A DNA stretch of 64,000 nucleotides from Chitinophaga skermanii (GCF_003259335.1 NZ_QLLL01000002.1:248001-312000), one strand, 5' to 3'; counted from the stretch's first letter, positions 1 through 10,800 are shown. The notes: generated by a model not told the origin, from the letters alone. Numbers and translations are program-made.

Positions 1-268
1 TGCCGTGTTCTCTGATATTTATTATCCTGCCGGTTGGAAATTGTTAATCGATGGACAAGAAGCAGAAATCCTACGTGTGAATTACGCCTTAAGAGGTGCG
101 AAAATTCCTGCAGGCAAACACGAATTAGTGATGAAGTTCGAACCTAGATCTTACATGTTGGGTAACAAAATTTCTCAATATTCTTCTCTCCTCATCCTCC
201 TCTTACTCGTAGTAGGCTTGGTGTTAGAAGCATTAAAAAGCAAAAAAGCGTCATTAGCTAATAACTAA
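1..268 (+). CDS. C-terminal end of a YfhO-family membrane protein (partial)
   Basis: The reading frame is open from the left edge and ends at TAA 266-268, so only about 88 C-terminal residues are visible. They comprise a short beta-rich stretch (DIYYPAGWKLLIDG, then AGKHELVMKFEP), one hydrophobic helix (LLILLLLVVGLVLEAL) and a lysine-rich tail. This matches the end of YfhO-like membrane proteins, large multi-spanning proteins implicated in glycosylation of cell-surface polymers. The position next to a glycosyltransferase operon fits that role. The start lies outside the window. Family assignment is moderately sure because only the tail can be judged. Confidence 0.7.
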   Translation, partial: AVFSDIYYPAGWKLLIDGQEAEILRVNYALRGAKIPAGKHELVMKFEPRSYMLGNKISQYSSLLILLLLVVGLVLEALKSKKASLANN

Positions 269-274
269 TGACGC
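242..274 (-). terminator. Intrinsic terminator of the minus-strand glycosyltransferase operon
   Basis: A perfect 10-bp stem (GCGTCATTAG at 248-257, CTAATGACGC at 265-274) is followed, on the minus strand, by six T (A run 242-247). It terminates the operon ending at 297. The right arm contains the stop codon of the convergent YfhO-like gene, so the hairpin overlaps that coding sequence. Confidence 0.75.
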
Positions 275-296
275 CCTAAAAAATATAGAAACGAAT

Positions 297-1211
297 TTAG
301 TGCGTGAAACGCGCACCAACTTCTTTCAAATACGCCAGTGTGTTTTTACTAACGCGCTGGCGTTTTTCTTTAAATGGAATACCCCAAATGGTTCCCCAGC
401 CCTTGAAGAAAAGCACAAGGTTCCAATTGGTTTTAACTAAGAACTCTAAGCTCCATAAGAAGCTCGTTGTAATGTAATAGATGAATGGCAAGTACCGGTA
501 GGCTACTTTGGATTTGTTCACCCAAAACATGCGCATCTTTTCTGCATGCGTTGTTCTACCTAATGGCGATTCGTTGTGCATCACCACCACTTCACCGGTA
601 AATGCTATGCTATAACCATGGTCGAGTATACGGTAACTTAAATCGTATTCCTCCATGCCGTAAAAGAAATCGACCGGGTAATCGCCGGCTTTCCCGTAAA
701 CTTCCTTTTTAATGGCATGCCCGCAGCCGGTGAAATACGAGGTATCGAAATAGTTTTTGTCTTTATAGTGTTCGAAATCTTTATGGGGGAATAAGTTCTT
801 TTGGATTTCCAAGGTGCTGGCATAATATACTTTAAAACACAAAGCGCCTAACGGTCTTTCTACTGCCGTGTGTTCATCAAATATCTTCACCACCTTCTCC
901 AAAGCATCCTGGTCACGGAAATACGCATCATCATCGATGGTCACCAAAATAGGTGCTTCCGCAATACTTATGGCCAAATTCCGTCCTCTTGCTACGCCTA
1001 AATTCTCCGGTGAATTAATGTATCTAAAATTCAAAGCGCCTTCTTGCACATAGGCCACTACTTCATCGTAATCGGCTACAGAAGCATTATTGATGATGAT
1101 CACTTCCTGTACCAATTCGGCCGCATGCTTTTGCGCTACGATGTTCTTCAATAAAAAAAGTACGTCGTTGGGGCGGTTGTAGGTAATGATAAGTATGCTA
1201 ATAGGTTTCAA
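297..1211 (-). CDS. Glycosyltransferase family 2
   Basis: A 304-residue inverting GT-A glycosyltransferase. The N-terminus has the nucleotide-sugar fold (ISILIITYNRP, then VIIINNAS). The metal-binding acidic motif DDD is at residues 93-95 in VTIDDDAYF. A later GMEEYDLSYR segment matches the acceptor/catalytic-base region of GT2 enzymes. It probably adds a sugar to a lipid-linked surface glycan on the cytoplasmic face of the inner membrane; donor and acceptor cannot be read from sequence. Its ATG overlaps the stop of the upstream GT4 gene by 4 bp, showing translational coupling. It is the last gene of the operon that begins with the fucosyltransferase. Confidence 0.88.
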   Translation of the reverse strand: MKPISILIITYNRPNDVLFLLKNIVAQKHAAELVQEVIIINNASVADYDEVVAYVQEGALNFRYINSPENLGVARGRNLAISIAEAPILVTIDDDAYFRDQDALEKVVKIFDEHTAVERPLGALCFKVYYASTLEIQKNLFPHKDFEHYKDKNYFDTSYFTGCGHAIKKEVYGKAGDYPVDFFYGMEEYDLSYRILDHGYSIAFTGEVVVMHNESPLGRTTHAEKMRMFWVNKSKVAYRYLPFIYYITTSFLWSLEFLVKTNWNLVLFFKGWGTIWGIPFKEKRQRVSKNTLAYLKEVGARFTH

Positions 1212-2413
1212 GATACTTCAGTTATATTGTTTACGAGGTTTTGATATGCTTGGTGTAACCTTTCCATCCCAAAATGCTGGAATGCATATTGTATGTTCTG
1301 GTTACCGATGCTTTGCAACAACGATGGATCTTCGTTGTAATGCAATATATATTGCTTGGCTTCCGCCACAATGGTCGCTACATGACTTACACTGGAAAAT
1401 AATTCCCCAAAATGTACCTGCGAAAAATGCTCCGGCATCATACCCACCGGCGTAGCCAATACAGCCAGTCCGTATGCCATGCCCTCCATAAATACAAGCG
1501 GGCCACTTTCTGTAGCAGAAGGGATCACGATAATATCGGCTTGACTGTAAATTTCCGCGATTTTATCGGCATGACCAATATTCCCTAATAACTCGCAATG
1601 TGGCAATAATGTTGCCGAAATAGCGCCCGTTACATCGCCCATGAATTGGAAACGTACATCCGGCGCCTTTTCATGTACAGCCGCAGCTATTTCAGCTACA
1701 ATTGCCGGGCGTTTCTCTGCCGTTGCCCTTCCTACATACAACACCGTTAACGGCTTGTGCACTTGCTTCACAGGGCGAACAAGTGGAAGATTAATGGCTA
1801 AATCGATATAGATGAACCGGTCATCAAAATGCGCCGGAACGTTATAACGACGGTAAATATCAATATGCTTCTGCCTTTCCGCTTTACTTACCGTTACAGA
1901 GCGCTTGTAAAACTGGATAAAAGGCAACCTTATATACGAGAAATTGCACAAACTGTGGATGAGCTCTATTTGTGGTACACTTTTCTTTACCCATGGCGAG
2001 AGCTTATACCCAAAGTTCGATTGCCCGTTAAACACCACTGTAGGGGTACATTGTGCATTGATATAACCACTTATTTTCCCCCTGTAAATAAAGCTGAGGA
2101 AGTACAATAATTTATTATCCGAGTACTTCGCGATAATCTCGATATCGATATTCGGTGCTTTAAACAAGTGCAGCAACGCCTCGTTATGCGAGTGCTTCGT
2201 GAAATACAGCTTGATCCTTTTCCCGGGGAATTGTTGAATAATTTCACCATGCACTTTCTCGGCGCCCCCCACATGGTAAAACGGCATGATAAAGAATATA
2301 TCATACGTTTTGTTGAGCGGCTTCAATTTCGCTAACAATCTTCCCCATAATATAAAAGGGAACATGCAAATATCTTCGATCACTCTTTTAACGAGCAGCA
2401 GGTTGTATAGCAT
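1208..2413 (-). CDS. Glycosyltransferase family 4 (GT-B fold)
   Basis: A 401-residue retaining GT-B enzyme. The N-terminal domain contains the acceptor-side glycine motif (FYHVGGAEKV). The C-terminal donor domain begins around LTVLYVGR, where a lysine follows in TAEKRP, and carries the E-x7-E signature (SATESGPLVFMEGMA) that binds the nucleotide sugar. The gene overlaps the upstream GT2 by about 26 bp and the downstream GT2 by 4 bp, so the three are one transcription unit. It likely extends a surface oligosaccharide; linkage and donor are unknown. The extreme N-terminus (MLYNLLLVKRV) may be a short membrane-association segment. Confidence 0.88.
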   Translation of the reverse strand: MLYNLLLVKRVIEDICMFPFILWGRLLAKLKPLNKTYDIFFIMPFYHVGGAEKVHGEIIQQFPGKRIKLYFTKHSHNEALLHLFKAPNIDIEIIAKYSDNKLLYFLSFIYRGKISGYINAQCTPTVVFNGQSNFGYKLSPWVKKSVPQIELIHSLCNFSYIRLPFIQFYKRSVTVSKAERQKHIDIYRRYNVPAHFDDRFIYIDLAINLPLVRPVKQVHKPLTVLYVGRATAEKRPAIVAEIAAAVHEKAPDVRFQFMGDVTGAISATLLPHCELLGNIGHADKIAEIYSQADIIVIPSATESGPLVFMEGMAYGLAVLATPVGMMPEHFSQVHFGELFSSVSHVATIVAEAKQYILHYNEDPSLLQSIGNQNIQYAFQHFGMERLHQAYQNLVNNITEVS

Positions 2414-3239
2414 GTTTCACACGTCGTTTTAAATCTTTGGCAATGGTCATGATCATATCAGGCACCATGTACATTAATACTTTCACATCAAACCAAGATA
2501 GCTTCCCGGCTTTCTCTTTCAACTGTAGGTAATCGCGCTTGGTGTTGAAGCGTTTACGGAAGATGTTGAGGGAGCGGAAGTCGGTTTGCGTCATGGAGTT
2601 CGAGTGTACCCGGTAGCGCAACAACACTTGCTGCACCTTCCCTATGGTATAACCCGCCCCTAAAACACGTAACCACATGAAATGATCTTCGTTATTATAA
2701 GGGAAATACAAATACTCCAATTGCTTAAACACCTCCGTTTTACCCGTCACCGTCGGATGTGCAATGCAGTTCTCCTTCGGCATTTTACGCCGTATAGCTG
2801 CTGGGGAATTGATACGCCGATCTAAATCCCAAGCGCCACCTTCTTTCCCATGTTCATCAATAAACACAATCCAAGCCGCTACCATATCAATCGAAGGGTT
2901 GGCTTCTAAATACGGTATTTGTACAGCCAATCGATCTTCTGTACAAACATCGTCTGCATCTAAACGCGCAATGTACTTGCCTTTGGCAGCACGAATGCCT
3001 ACGTTTAAACTGTTAACGAAGCCTTTATTCTCTTTTGTGTTGTTGATCACAATGAAACGTGCATCCCGGTCGGCATACTCCTGCAAAATAGCAAGTGTAC
3101 CATCCGTAGAGCTATCGTTCACCATCAGCACCTCAATATTTGTATAAGTTTGTGTGCGCACACTTTCCAGTGTTTCACGTACAAAATCCGCTGCATTATA
3201 AGCGGCTATCACGAAAGAAACCAAGGGTTGTGCAGTCAT
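2388..3239 (-). CDS. Glycosyltransferase family 2
   Basis: A GT2 enzyme of about 283 residues starting at MTAQPLVSFVIAAYN. This ATG lies 3 bp after the fucosyltransferase stop. An in-frame ATG at 3257 would add six residues and overlap the upstream gene; either is possible, and the later start places the GT-A fold immediately at the N-terminus as in most relatives. Motifs seen: NDSSTDGT of the nucleotide-binding loop and a DADD metal site in IARLDADDV. The C-terminus has a hydrophobic VLMYMVPDMIM segment that may sit at the membrane. It probably acts second in the operon-encoded glycan assembly. Confidence 0.87.
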   Translation of the reverse strand: MTAQPLVSFVIAAYNAADFVRETLESVRTQTYTNIEVLMVNDSSTDGTLAILQEYADRDARFIVINNTKENKGFVNSLNVGIRAAKGKYIARLDADDVCTEDRLAVQIPYLEANPSIDMVAAWIVFIDEHGKEGGAWDLDRRINSPAAIRRKMPKENCIAHPTVTGKTEVFKQLEYLYFPYNNEDHFMWLRVLGAGYTIGKVQQVLLRYRVHSNSMTQTDFRSLNIFRKRFNTKRDYLQLKEKAGKLSWFDVKVLMYMVPDMIMTIAKDLKRRVKHAIQPAAR

Positions 3240-3241
3240 GT

Positions 3242-4096
3242 TTACAGCCTTTTCCATGCAGCAGGGATTAAATCTTTCGTATTACGTTCCTTGATGCCAA
3301 ACCACTTTTGTGGCGTAAACACTTGCTTGTCGGCATTCTTATTCAACCAAGCTGCCCACCAACTGAAACTACTGTTGGCAATAATTTGGTGGCGGCATTG
3401 GCTCATTAAGTATAAATCTTCTAAGTGTGTATGGGTAAGGTTACCGCTGAGTATTTCCAATGGCACTTGCCAAGGTACGTTAGTGCGTACCCATTCCGGG
3501 TCGTCGGTGAAAATGTAGAACTTTGCACCTGGCACCGTCGCTTGCATTTGCATAATGGCGGCGTCGTAGTAATCGAGCCCTACTATACCATGTACACGCA
3601 GCATTTCTGGATCTTTATAATCGCCCCGGCGGAAGTGTACAGCCACGCTTTCTCTACCCCGCAGTTCCACGGCCTTCTCTTCTACCGCGGCAGAAAAGGG
3701 TGTTTTAAAGGTAAAATCCCGGCGAATTTGTTCTTCTACTGGCTTAAAGTATTGTTCGCTCTGCCAATACCCTTTTAAATACAAAGGAGGCGTTGCCTTA
3801 TAAAAACCTGGATCGAAGTGGAAATGAAGTTCGCGGTACATCTTGCGTTTGTGGGCAGGCAGTAAACGATCGAACACCTTGCGTAAGAAAGAGCGGTCGA
3901 ACTGGCGCACATCGGCTTCGGTACTTAAACCCGCTTCTATATTGAAGCAATCCAAATCGTACCTGCGCAATTGTTGCGCATCGTAGCTATTAATATCTAA
4001 TAATAAAGGCGATTGATGTTGCAAGCTCAGGCAGCGTCCTGCCGCGTATTGAAACATTTGGTTGCCCAAACCACCTTTTAATTGTACTATTACCAT
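3242..4096 (-). CDS. Alpha-1,2-fucosyltransferase (GT11)
   Basis: A 284-residue GT11 enzyme transferring fucose from GDP-fucose to a galactose-type acceptor. Diagnostic features: the N-terminal VIVQLKGGLGNQMFQYA block, the GDP-fucose-binding motif HFRRGDY at residues 154-160, and the C-terminal SSFSWWAAW block. The length is typical for bacterial GT11 proteins. It is first in a minus-strand operon with three more glycosyltransferases. This suggests a fucosylated surface polysaccharide, exported perhaps by the divergent flippase at 4272. No GDP-fucose synthesis genes are in the window. Confidence 0.92.
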   Translation of the reverse strand: MVIVQLKGGLGNQMFQYAAGRCLSLQHQSPLLLDINSYDAQQLRRYDLDCFNIEAGLSTEADVRQFDRSFLRKVFDRLLPAHKRKMYRELHFHFDPGFYKATPPLYLKGYWQSEQYFKPVEEQIRRDFTFKTPFSAAVEEKAVELRGRESVAVHFRRGDYKDPEMLRVHGIVGLDYYDAAIMQMQATVPGAKFYIFTDDPEWVRTNVPWQVPLEILSGNLTHTHLEDLYLMSQCRHQIIANSSFSWWAAWLNKNADKQVFTPQKWFGIKERNTKDLIPAAWKRL

Positions 4097-4271
4097 TCGT
4101 AAAAAATCGTTAATAAAACCCTGTAGGCCCCCTTACTTTCGTGCAAGAACTTGCCTGGCAGCGGCATATGGGTGTAAAAATATTCTTTTTATCGTTTATT
4201 ATAATTTATTCATTTTTGTGCCGAGAAAATAAAGGCAGCCTACCCGCTCCGGGAAATTTCAGCTAACAAGT

Positions 4272-5777
4272 ATGGGAACAATCAGACATCAAGGAATACA
4301 ATCAACAATTATTACTTACCTAGGCGTACTTATAGGCGCTTTCAACATGCTCCTATTTACCAAGTTCCTGCCGCCGGAAGTACTAGGGTTGACCCGTTTG
4401 TTGAACTCGATTGTGGCCATATTTTTAACGTTTTCTTCACTTGGTTCCATCACTATGATGAACAAGTTCTACCCTTACTACCGGGATATTCTATCCCCCA
4501 AGCAACGGGATTTGTTCGGCATCGTTATTATTCTCTGCGTAATTGGGTTTACAGCCATGTGTATCGGGGCTTTTATCTTTAAAAGCAATATCATTGCCTC
4601 GTACCAAGCACAATCGCCCTTATTTACCGTTTACTTTAACGCCATTTTCCCCTACGCCTTCTTCTTCTTGATATACGGTATTATAGAAAGCTATAGCTTT
4701 AACCAGTTTAAAACCGTTGTTCCCATCTTCATTCGCGAAGTACTCGTACGACTTCTAACCACGATTATTATCGTGGCGTTTATGTTGAAGTTCTTGCATG
4801 AAGCCGGTTTTATTATCACGTACACCCTTATATACGGTATCGCAGCGGCCGTACTCATTAGCTACTTGATCAAACTCAACCTCTTCCAATTTAGTTTCAA
4901 GATCAGTTCGTTAACAAAGAAGCTACGGAAGAAGATCATCGGGTTAACCAGCATTATTTACGGGGGTAGCTTGTTCTCGGCACTCGCACAGAATATCGAC
5001 ACGTTGGTGATTTCTAAGGTAAATGGCTTAGCCACTACAGCCGTGTTCGACTTGTCGACTTACATCAGTAATGTGATTATGATCCCCCAAAAAAGCGTTA
5101 TCGCCATTTCAGTACCTGTGCTCTCAAAAGCCTGGAAAGACAAAGATTTCGGCCGCATCCAACGCATTTACGAACGCTCATCACTCATTTTGTTGACCTA
5201 TGCTTTATTGATATTTTTCGTGATTTGGTTGAATTTCGATAGCGCTTTCACCATCTTAGGCCTGCCCGACAAATACCGGGAAGGTAAATGGGTTGTGTTT
5301 ATCTTGGGCATGATGCGCATTATGGACCTAGGTACAGGTGTAAACTCGCAAATTATTGGTACTTCGAACCATTGGAAGTTTGAATTCACAACCAACTTGA
5401 TATTAGTTTGCTTAAGCATCCCGTTAAACTATATCATGATTGTACATTACAGCATGATTGGGTCTGCCATTGCACAAATATTCTCATTATTCGTCTTTAA
5501 TCTCATTCGCTTCACCTACCTCTACCGCAAATACGATATGCAACCCTTCAGCAAAAAAACCTTTTACACGGTATTGCTCGCTGTAGGCGGATATATTGGA
5601 GCAGCCTTCTTATTGAATTTCGACAATCCCTATATCAATGTTATAGCGAAATCGATCTTCTTTGTGGGCATATTCATTGGTGGAAATATCATCTTCAATA
5701 TCTCGGAAGACATTCAACAGACGTACCAGAAAGGCTTACAAACCGTGAAAAAGATCGTTTACCGCGCAAAACAATAA
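4272..5777 (+). CDS. Polysaccharide flippase, Wzx/MVF-like
   Basis: A 501-residue polytopic membrane protein with roughly 12-14 hydrophobic segments and basic loops, starting MGTIRHQGIQSTIITYLGVLIGAFNMLLF. This N-terminal pattern is characteristic of Bacteroidota oligosaccharide flippases (polysaccharide biosynthesis protein, MOP superfamily). It would move lipid-linked glycans across the inner membrane. It is divergent from the fucosyltransferase operon across a 175-bp AT-rich region. Its last 19 bp overlap, tail to tail, the minus-strand GT2 gene at 5759. The substrate is inferred from context only. Confidence 0.85.
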   Translation: MGTIRHQGIQSTIITYLGVLIGAFNMLLFTKFLPPEVLGLTRLLNSIVAIFLTFSSLGSITMMNKFYPYYRDILSPKQRDLFGIVIILCVIGFTAMCIGAFIFKSNIIASYQAQSPLFTVYFNAIFPYAFFFLIYGIIESYSFNQFKTVVPIFIREVLVRLLTTIIIVAFMLKFLHEAGFIITYTLIYGIAAAVLISYLIKLNLFQFSFKISSLTKKLRKKIIGLTSIIYGGSLFSALAQNIDTLVISKVNGLATTAVFDLSTYISNVIMIPQKSVIAISVPVLSKAWKDKDFGRIQRIYERSSLILLTYALLIFFVIWLNFDSAFTILGLPDKYREGKWVVFILGMMRIMDLGTGVNSQIIGTSNHWKFEFTTNLILVCLSIPLNYIMIVHYSMIGSAIAQIFSLFVFNLIRFTYLYRKYDMQPFSKKTFYTVLLAVGGYIGAAFLLNFDNPYINVIAKSIFFVGIFIGGNIIFNISEDIQQTYQKGLQTVKKIVYRAKQ

Positions 5778-6691
5778 GCGATCAACATCATAACACGGGA
5801 AAAAGGACCCATTTTTAAAAGGTTGGGAGGAAGTTTAGCTTGGAATCCAGCCATTTTCACTAAACGGGGATCAATCGTTGAAGTAGGCGCAAGCGCTTTC
5901 AATTGCGCTTCGCTGCGGATGTTACAATTGCGCAACTGGCGCCAGTAATAGCTGTAATATGATAAGGTGTTGAGTAGCGGTTTATTTACTTGTTGAAGGC
6001 AGATGATGTATTCACGCATCACCAAGTCGCCGTTAGTAGAAACATCATTGGTCACCTGCCCTTCGTGTATACCAATGTTTACAAGCGAAGTGTTGATATA
6101 TACGAAACGCGGGTTCTGTAATAGTACACGCACATAAAACTCGATATCCACCAACCATTTCAATCGTTCATCATAGTAATAGCCCTTGCCATTGCGAATC
6201 ATGGTAACACTGGGTGCACCAACGAAGTTGCCCAATAGCAAACATTCCGGGCGTTCCCGGAGGTTCAATAATTCTTTCTCCCCTAAGTACAATTCAGCCC
6301 GCTTCCCATGTGGGTACACAGTAGTACTAGCCGCAAACAAGAAATCACAAGCTGCATCCTTTTCCATCTGTTCATAACAAATCTCCAAGGCGTCGCTTTG
6401 CGAAAACCAATCGTCGCGGTGTACCAACTTAATGTATTTCCCCGTAGCCATGCGCATGCCTGCATTCCAATTCGCCGGTGGACCCAACGCAGGCTCGTTC
6501 TTCACGTAATGCACGGGAAAATCCAGCTTCAGGGAATCAACGAGCTGGCGAATTTCATCGCCGGGTGTATCGTCGGTGATGATCAGCTCGATGTCCTGGA
6601 ACGTTTGGGTTGCAATCGACGAGATGCACCGGCTCATTAAAGCAGCTTCTTTATAAGCAGGTATACATACTGAAATTGCAGGGTTTTGCAT
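5759..6691 (-). CDS. Glycosyltransferase family 2
   Basis: A 310-residue GT2-type enzyme starting MQNPAISVCIPAYKEAALM. It has the GT-A nucleotide loop (ITDDTPGDE). In place of the usual DxD there is HRDDWF around residue 112, a variant found in some Bacteroidota GT2 proteins. The C-terminal part contains a substrate-side YYYDERLKWLVDIEFYVR block. It stands alone on the minus strand between the flippase, whose 3' end it overlaps by 19 bp, and the NlpC/P60 gene 30 bp upstream. The latter may share its transcript. It probably belongs to the same glycan pathway as the preceding genes. Confidence 0.85.
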   Translation of the reverse strand: MQNPAISVCIPAYKEAALMSRCISSIATQTFQDIELIITDDTPGDEIRQLVDSLKLDFPVHYVKNEPALGPPANWNAGMRMATGKYIKLVHRDDWFSQSDALEICYEQMEKDAACDFLFAASTTVYPHGKRAELYLGEKELLNLRERPECLLLGNFVGAPSVTMIRNGKGYYYDERLKWLVDIEFYVRVLLQNPRFVYINTSLVNIGIHEGQVTNDVSTNGDLVMREYIICLQQVNKPLLNTLSYYSYYWRQLRNCNIRSEAQLKALAPTSTIDPRLVKMAGFQAKLPPNLLKMGPFSRVMMLIAYCFAR

Positions 6692-6721
6692 ATCGGGATA
6701 GAAAAATATCGGTGATGAAAA

Positions 6722-7471
6722 TTATTCGCTCATTCTGCCGGCACCGGCATAATACTTCTTCCAGTAAGGCTCCTTCAAATCAGAGATCATAACCCCGTTA
6801 CTGGTTGATGCATGTACAAAATGATCGTTATCGATGTAAATACCTACGTGCGAGATACGCTTATGACGAATTTTAAAGAACACCAAATCACCACATTGCA
6901 AGTCAGCCCGCTTTACCATCTTATTCACCTTGGTAAACAATTGAACAGAGTTGCCCACCAACGATAAATTATACACAGCACTCATTAATGTATTGACAAA
7001 GTTCGAACAATCGATGCCGTTCTTCGTGCTGCCGCCCATGCGGTAAGGTGTACCATACCAATCCTCGATAAAGCCAAATAGCTTTTCGTTTACAACCAGT
7101 TCTACTGGAATATCGAGTAATTGAGAGTATTTAAACTGCCAGCCACGCGCTTCCTCAATATCACCTACTGTAGTGGGCGCATTGGTAATGGAAGAATTAA
7201 TCGGCGTTTTTGTACGCGAATGGTTATTACTACGCGTTGTGCTTACCCCGTCGATGAAAACAGGCTGTGTGCCATTGTCTTCATTCTTTACAAGTGTAGC
7301 CGTTTTCGTAGGTTTCTTCTTACTCTTAGCAGCAACGGTTTTAGTCGTTTTATGCTTCGTAGAAGATTTATTTGGTTTCGTCTTTGAAATATTATTAGCA
7401 GATGTACACGAGCTTAACAACAAAGCACACAGTGGCCAATGTAGCATTCTTAAACCTTTTTTGAGTGTCAT
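6722..7471 (-). CDS. NlpC/P60 (C40) peptidase, predicted lipoprotein
   Basis: A 249-residue cell-wall hydrolase. The N-terminus carries a lipoprotein signal with lipobox LLSSC (Cys22). A lysine/threonine-rich linker (about 25-110) is followed by the NlpC/P60 catalytic domain (about 115-249). The catalytic triad is visible: Cys155 in NGIDCSNF, His208 in RISHVGIYI and His220 in FVHAST. Such enzymes cut peptide stems of peptidoglycan, usually between D-Glu and the diamino acid. The basic linker may bind anionic envelope polymers (inference). It may be read through into the GT2 gene 30 bp downstream. Confidence 0.9.
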   Translation of the reverse strand: MTLKKGLRMLHWPLCALLLSSCTSANNISKTKPNKSSTKHKTTKTVAAKSKKKPTKTATLVKNEDNGTQPVFIDGVSTTRSNNHSRTKTPINSSITNAPTTVGDIEEARGWQFKYSQLLDIPVELVVNEKLFGFIEDWYGTPYRMGGSTKNGIDCSNFVNTLMSAVYNLSLVGNSVQLFTKVNKMVKRADLQCGDLVFFKIRHKRISHVGIYIDNDHFVHASTSNGVMISDLKEPYWKKYYAGAGRMSE

Positions 7472-7817
7472 ACTTGTGTTTGTTAGAAGGTTGCAAAATA
7501 ATTATTACAGACCTTGTTACAAAATCAAAAAATTGGCATGATCGTGTTATCGAGCCAAGCCATAGTCGATCATTTGCAAGCACGACCACGCTACATCTCT
7601 TACTCCATAAGCTTTTCAACAAAGTACATCTCGAAGAAACACGACTAGCTTTTGTCCTAAAGAAACGTGAATATTGTGGATAAATTATCCGCCGCATAAT
7701 TTTTTTAGTTCCGTAAAGCGTCGTTTTTTTGCTTTTGACGGTGGCATGATACCACGAATGTTTGTTGCCCCGTTTATTTCGTAGATTTGCCACTTACTTA
7801 GATTAGCGCCGTTTGAT
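7472..7817. other. Divergent intergenic region between NlpC/P60 and dnaE
   Basis: 346 bp without a supported gene. It must hold the promoters of both divergent genes. Only the dnaE promoter is clear (7761-7789). Short open frames across this stretch have no recognisable protein character. Confidence 0.6.
7761..7789 (+). promoter_or_regulatory. Predicted dnaE promoter (Bacteroidota sigma type)
   Basis: TTTG at 7761-7764 is followed after 17 nt by TAGATTTG at 7782-7789, fitting the Bacteroidota -33/-7 consensus (TTTG and TAnnTTTG). The dnaE ATG at 7818 follows 28 nt after the -7 box, giving a short leader. Confidence 0.65.
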
Positions 7818-10800
7818 ATGAAATTTTCGCACTTACACGTACATACCCAGTATTCCTTGCTAGATGGAGCAGCCGACATTAAACAGCTCTACAAGAAAGC
7901 GATGGCCAGCAACCAGCCGGCTTTGGCGATCACAGATCATGGTAACATGTTCGGCGTATTCTCGTTCGTAGCAGAGGCTTATAATAACCGCTTGAACCCG
8001 GAAGATCCGAAAGACAAACGCTTAAAAGTAAAGCCTATCGTAGGTTGTGAGTTTTACGTGGTAGAAAATCGTCATAAGCGCAGCTTTACCCGCGAAGAAA
8101 AAGACCAACGCTTCCACCAAGTACTATTAGCGAAGAATGATGAAGGTTACCGCAACCTCATTAAACTGTGCTCGTTGGGCTATATGGAAGGCTTGTACGG
8201 TAAATACCCTCGTATCGATAAAGAACTGGTATTGCAATACCACAAAGGCTTAATCGCTACTACATGTTGCCTCGGTGCTTCGGTACCAAGGGCCATCCTC
8301 CGTAAGGGTGAAGAAGAAGGCGAAAAGGAATTCAAGTGGTGGCTCGATATTTTTGGGGAAGACTTCTACGTGGAAATGCAACGCCACGGTATTCCAGAGC
8401 AGGATAAAGTAAACGAAGTACTCGTTCGCTTTGCGAAAAAGTATAACGTGAAAATTATTGCCTCTAACGACTCCCACTACGTAGATCAACAAGACGCCAA
8501 CGCGCACGATATCCTTCTCTGTATCAACACCGGCGAAAAGAAAAGTACGCCTACGATGAAGGATTTCGCCGACGACGATGTAATGGTGAAAAACAAACGC
8601 TTCGCCTTCTACAACGATCAATTCTATTTCAAAACAACAGAAGAGATGAGCGCCCTCTTCCACGATTTACCCGCGGCTATCGACAATACCAACGAAATCG
8701 TAGATAAAGTAGAGCTGCTCGATCTGAAAAGAGATATTCTACTCCCTAACTTCCCCATTCCAAAGGAATTCTTTACACAAGATCAATACCTGCGCCACCT
8801 CACCATGATGGGTGCCAAGGAGCGTTATAATGATTTAACGCCCGAAATCGAAGAACGTTTGAACTTCGAATTGCAAACCATCGAGAACATGGGTTTTGCC
8901 GGTTACTTCTTGATTGTATCGGATTTCATTAAAGCGGGTAGAGACTTAGGGGTATTCATCGGCCCTGGCCGTGGTTCCGCCGCCGGTTCTGCCGTAGCAT
9001 ACTGTATTGGTATCACGAACATCGACCCAGTTAAATATAACCTACTGTTCGAGCGTTTCTTGAACCCCGAACGTAAGAGCATGCCCGATATTGATACGGA
9101 CTTCGATGATGAAGGCCGCCAAAAGGTAATTGATTACGTTGTGCAGAAATACGGTAAAAACCAAGTAGCGCAGATCATTACCTACGGTACAATGGCCGCC
9201 AAAATGAGTATTAAAGACGTGGCGCGCGTATTGGACTTGCCTTTACAAGAATCCAACGCCCTCGCCAAGTTAGTACCGGAAAAACCAGGTATCCAACTCG
9301 ATCGTATCTTCAATGCACCCCTCGATGGCGAAAAAAGCTTGTCGGACAAAGAAGGTTTGATGGGGGAAGACTTGGAGAATGTGAAAAAGCTCCGCGAGAT
9401 CATTAAAGGCGAGGATTTACAAGCCGAAGTATTGCGCGAGGCATGCGTACTGGAAGGGTCTGTAAGGAACACAGGTATCCACGCCGCCGGTATCATCATT
9501 GCACCGCAAGATTTATCAGAACTCATCCCTGTTTCCACGGCGAAAGACTCCGATTTGCTCGTTACCCAGTTCGAAGGTAGCATTATCGAGTCGGCCGGTG
9601 TAATTAAGATGGACTTCTTGGGTTTGAAAACCCTTACCATCATCAAAGGCGCTTTGGCACTCATTAAAAAGAACCATGGCGTAGAGATCAGCATCGACGA
9701 TATTCCTTTAGATGATGCTAAAACATACGAACTCTACCAGAAAGGCGAAACCAACGGTACATTCCAGTTCGAATCGCCCGGTATGCAGAAATATTTACGC
9801 GAACTGAAACCCGATCGGTTCGACGATTTGATTGCCATGAACGCCCTGTACCGCCCGGGTCCTCTCGAGTACATTCCTTTGTTTATCAAACGTAAACTAG
9901 GCTTAGAACCTACCGTTTACGATCTCGCAGAGATGGAAGAATACTTGGGCGAAACCTACGGTATTACAGTGTACCAAGAGCAGGTAATGTTGCTCTCTCA
10001 AAAACTGGCCAACTTCTCCAAAGGTGATGCCGACGTACTCCGTAAAGCGATGGGTAAGAAGCAAAAAGCCGTACTGGATAAGATGAAATCCCAGTTCATG
10101 GACGGTTGCGCAAAGAATGGCCACGATTTGAAAGTATGTGATAAGGTATGGACCGACTGGGAAGCATTCGCATCCTACGCCTTCAACAAATCGCACTCTA
10201 CCTGTTACGCCTTCGTAGCTTACCAAACAGCGTATTTGAAGGCCCACTACCCTTCCGAGTACATGGCCTCTGTATTAAACAACGCCAGCAACATCGAGAA
10301 AATCACCTTCTTCATGGAAGAGTGTAAACGTATGGGTATCGACGTATTGCCGCCCGATGTGAACGAATCGTTCAACGGTTTCGCGGTGAATAAACAAGGA
10401 CAAGTACGTTTCGGTTTCTCGGGTTTGAAAGGTGTGGGTGAAGCAGCCATTGAAAGCCTAATTGAAGAACGTGAAAAAGGGGGCCCATATACCAGCATCT
10501 TCGACATGATTAAACGTGTGAACCAACGTGCCGTGAACAAGAAATCACTGGAAGCCTTGGCCATGTCGGGTGCATTTGATTGCTTTACGGAATTACACCG
10601 TGCACAATACTTCCATAAGCCCGATGGTGATCCAACTACGGGGTTAGAGAAGATTGTAAAATTCGGCAACCAAGTATCTGCCGGCTCATCGGGTATGGGT
10701 AGCTTATTTGGTGATGAAGGATTGCCGGAAGTAACGCCGCCGAAAATTCCACCATGCGACCCATGGCCATTAACGATTAAACTTAACAACGAGCGTGATA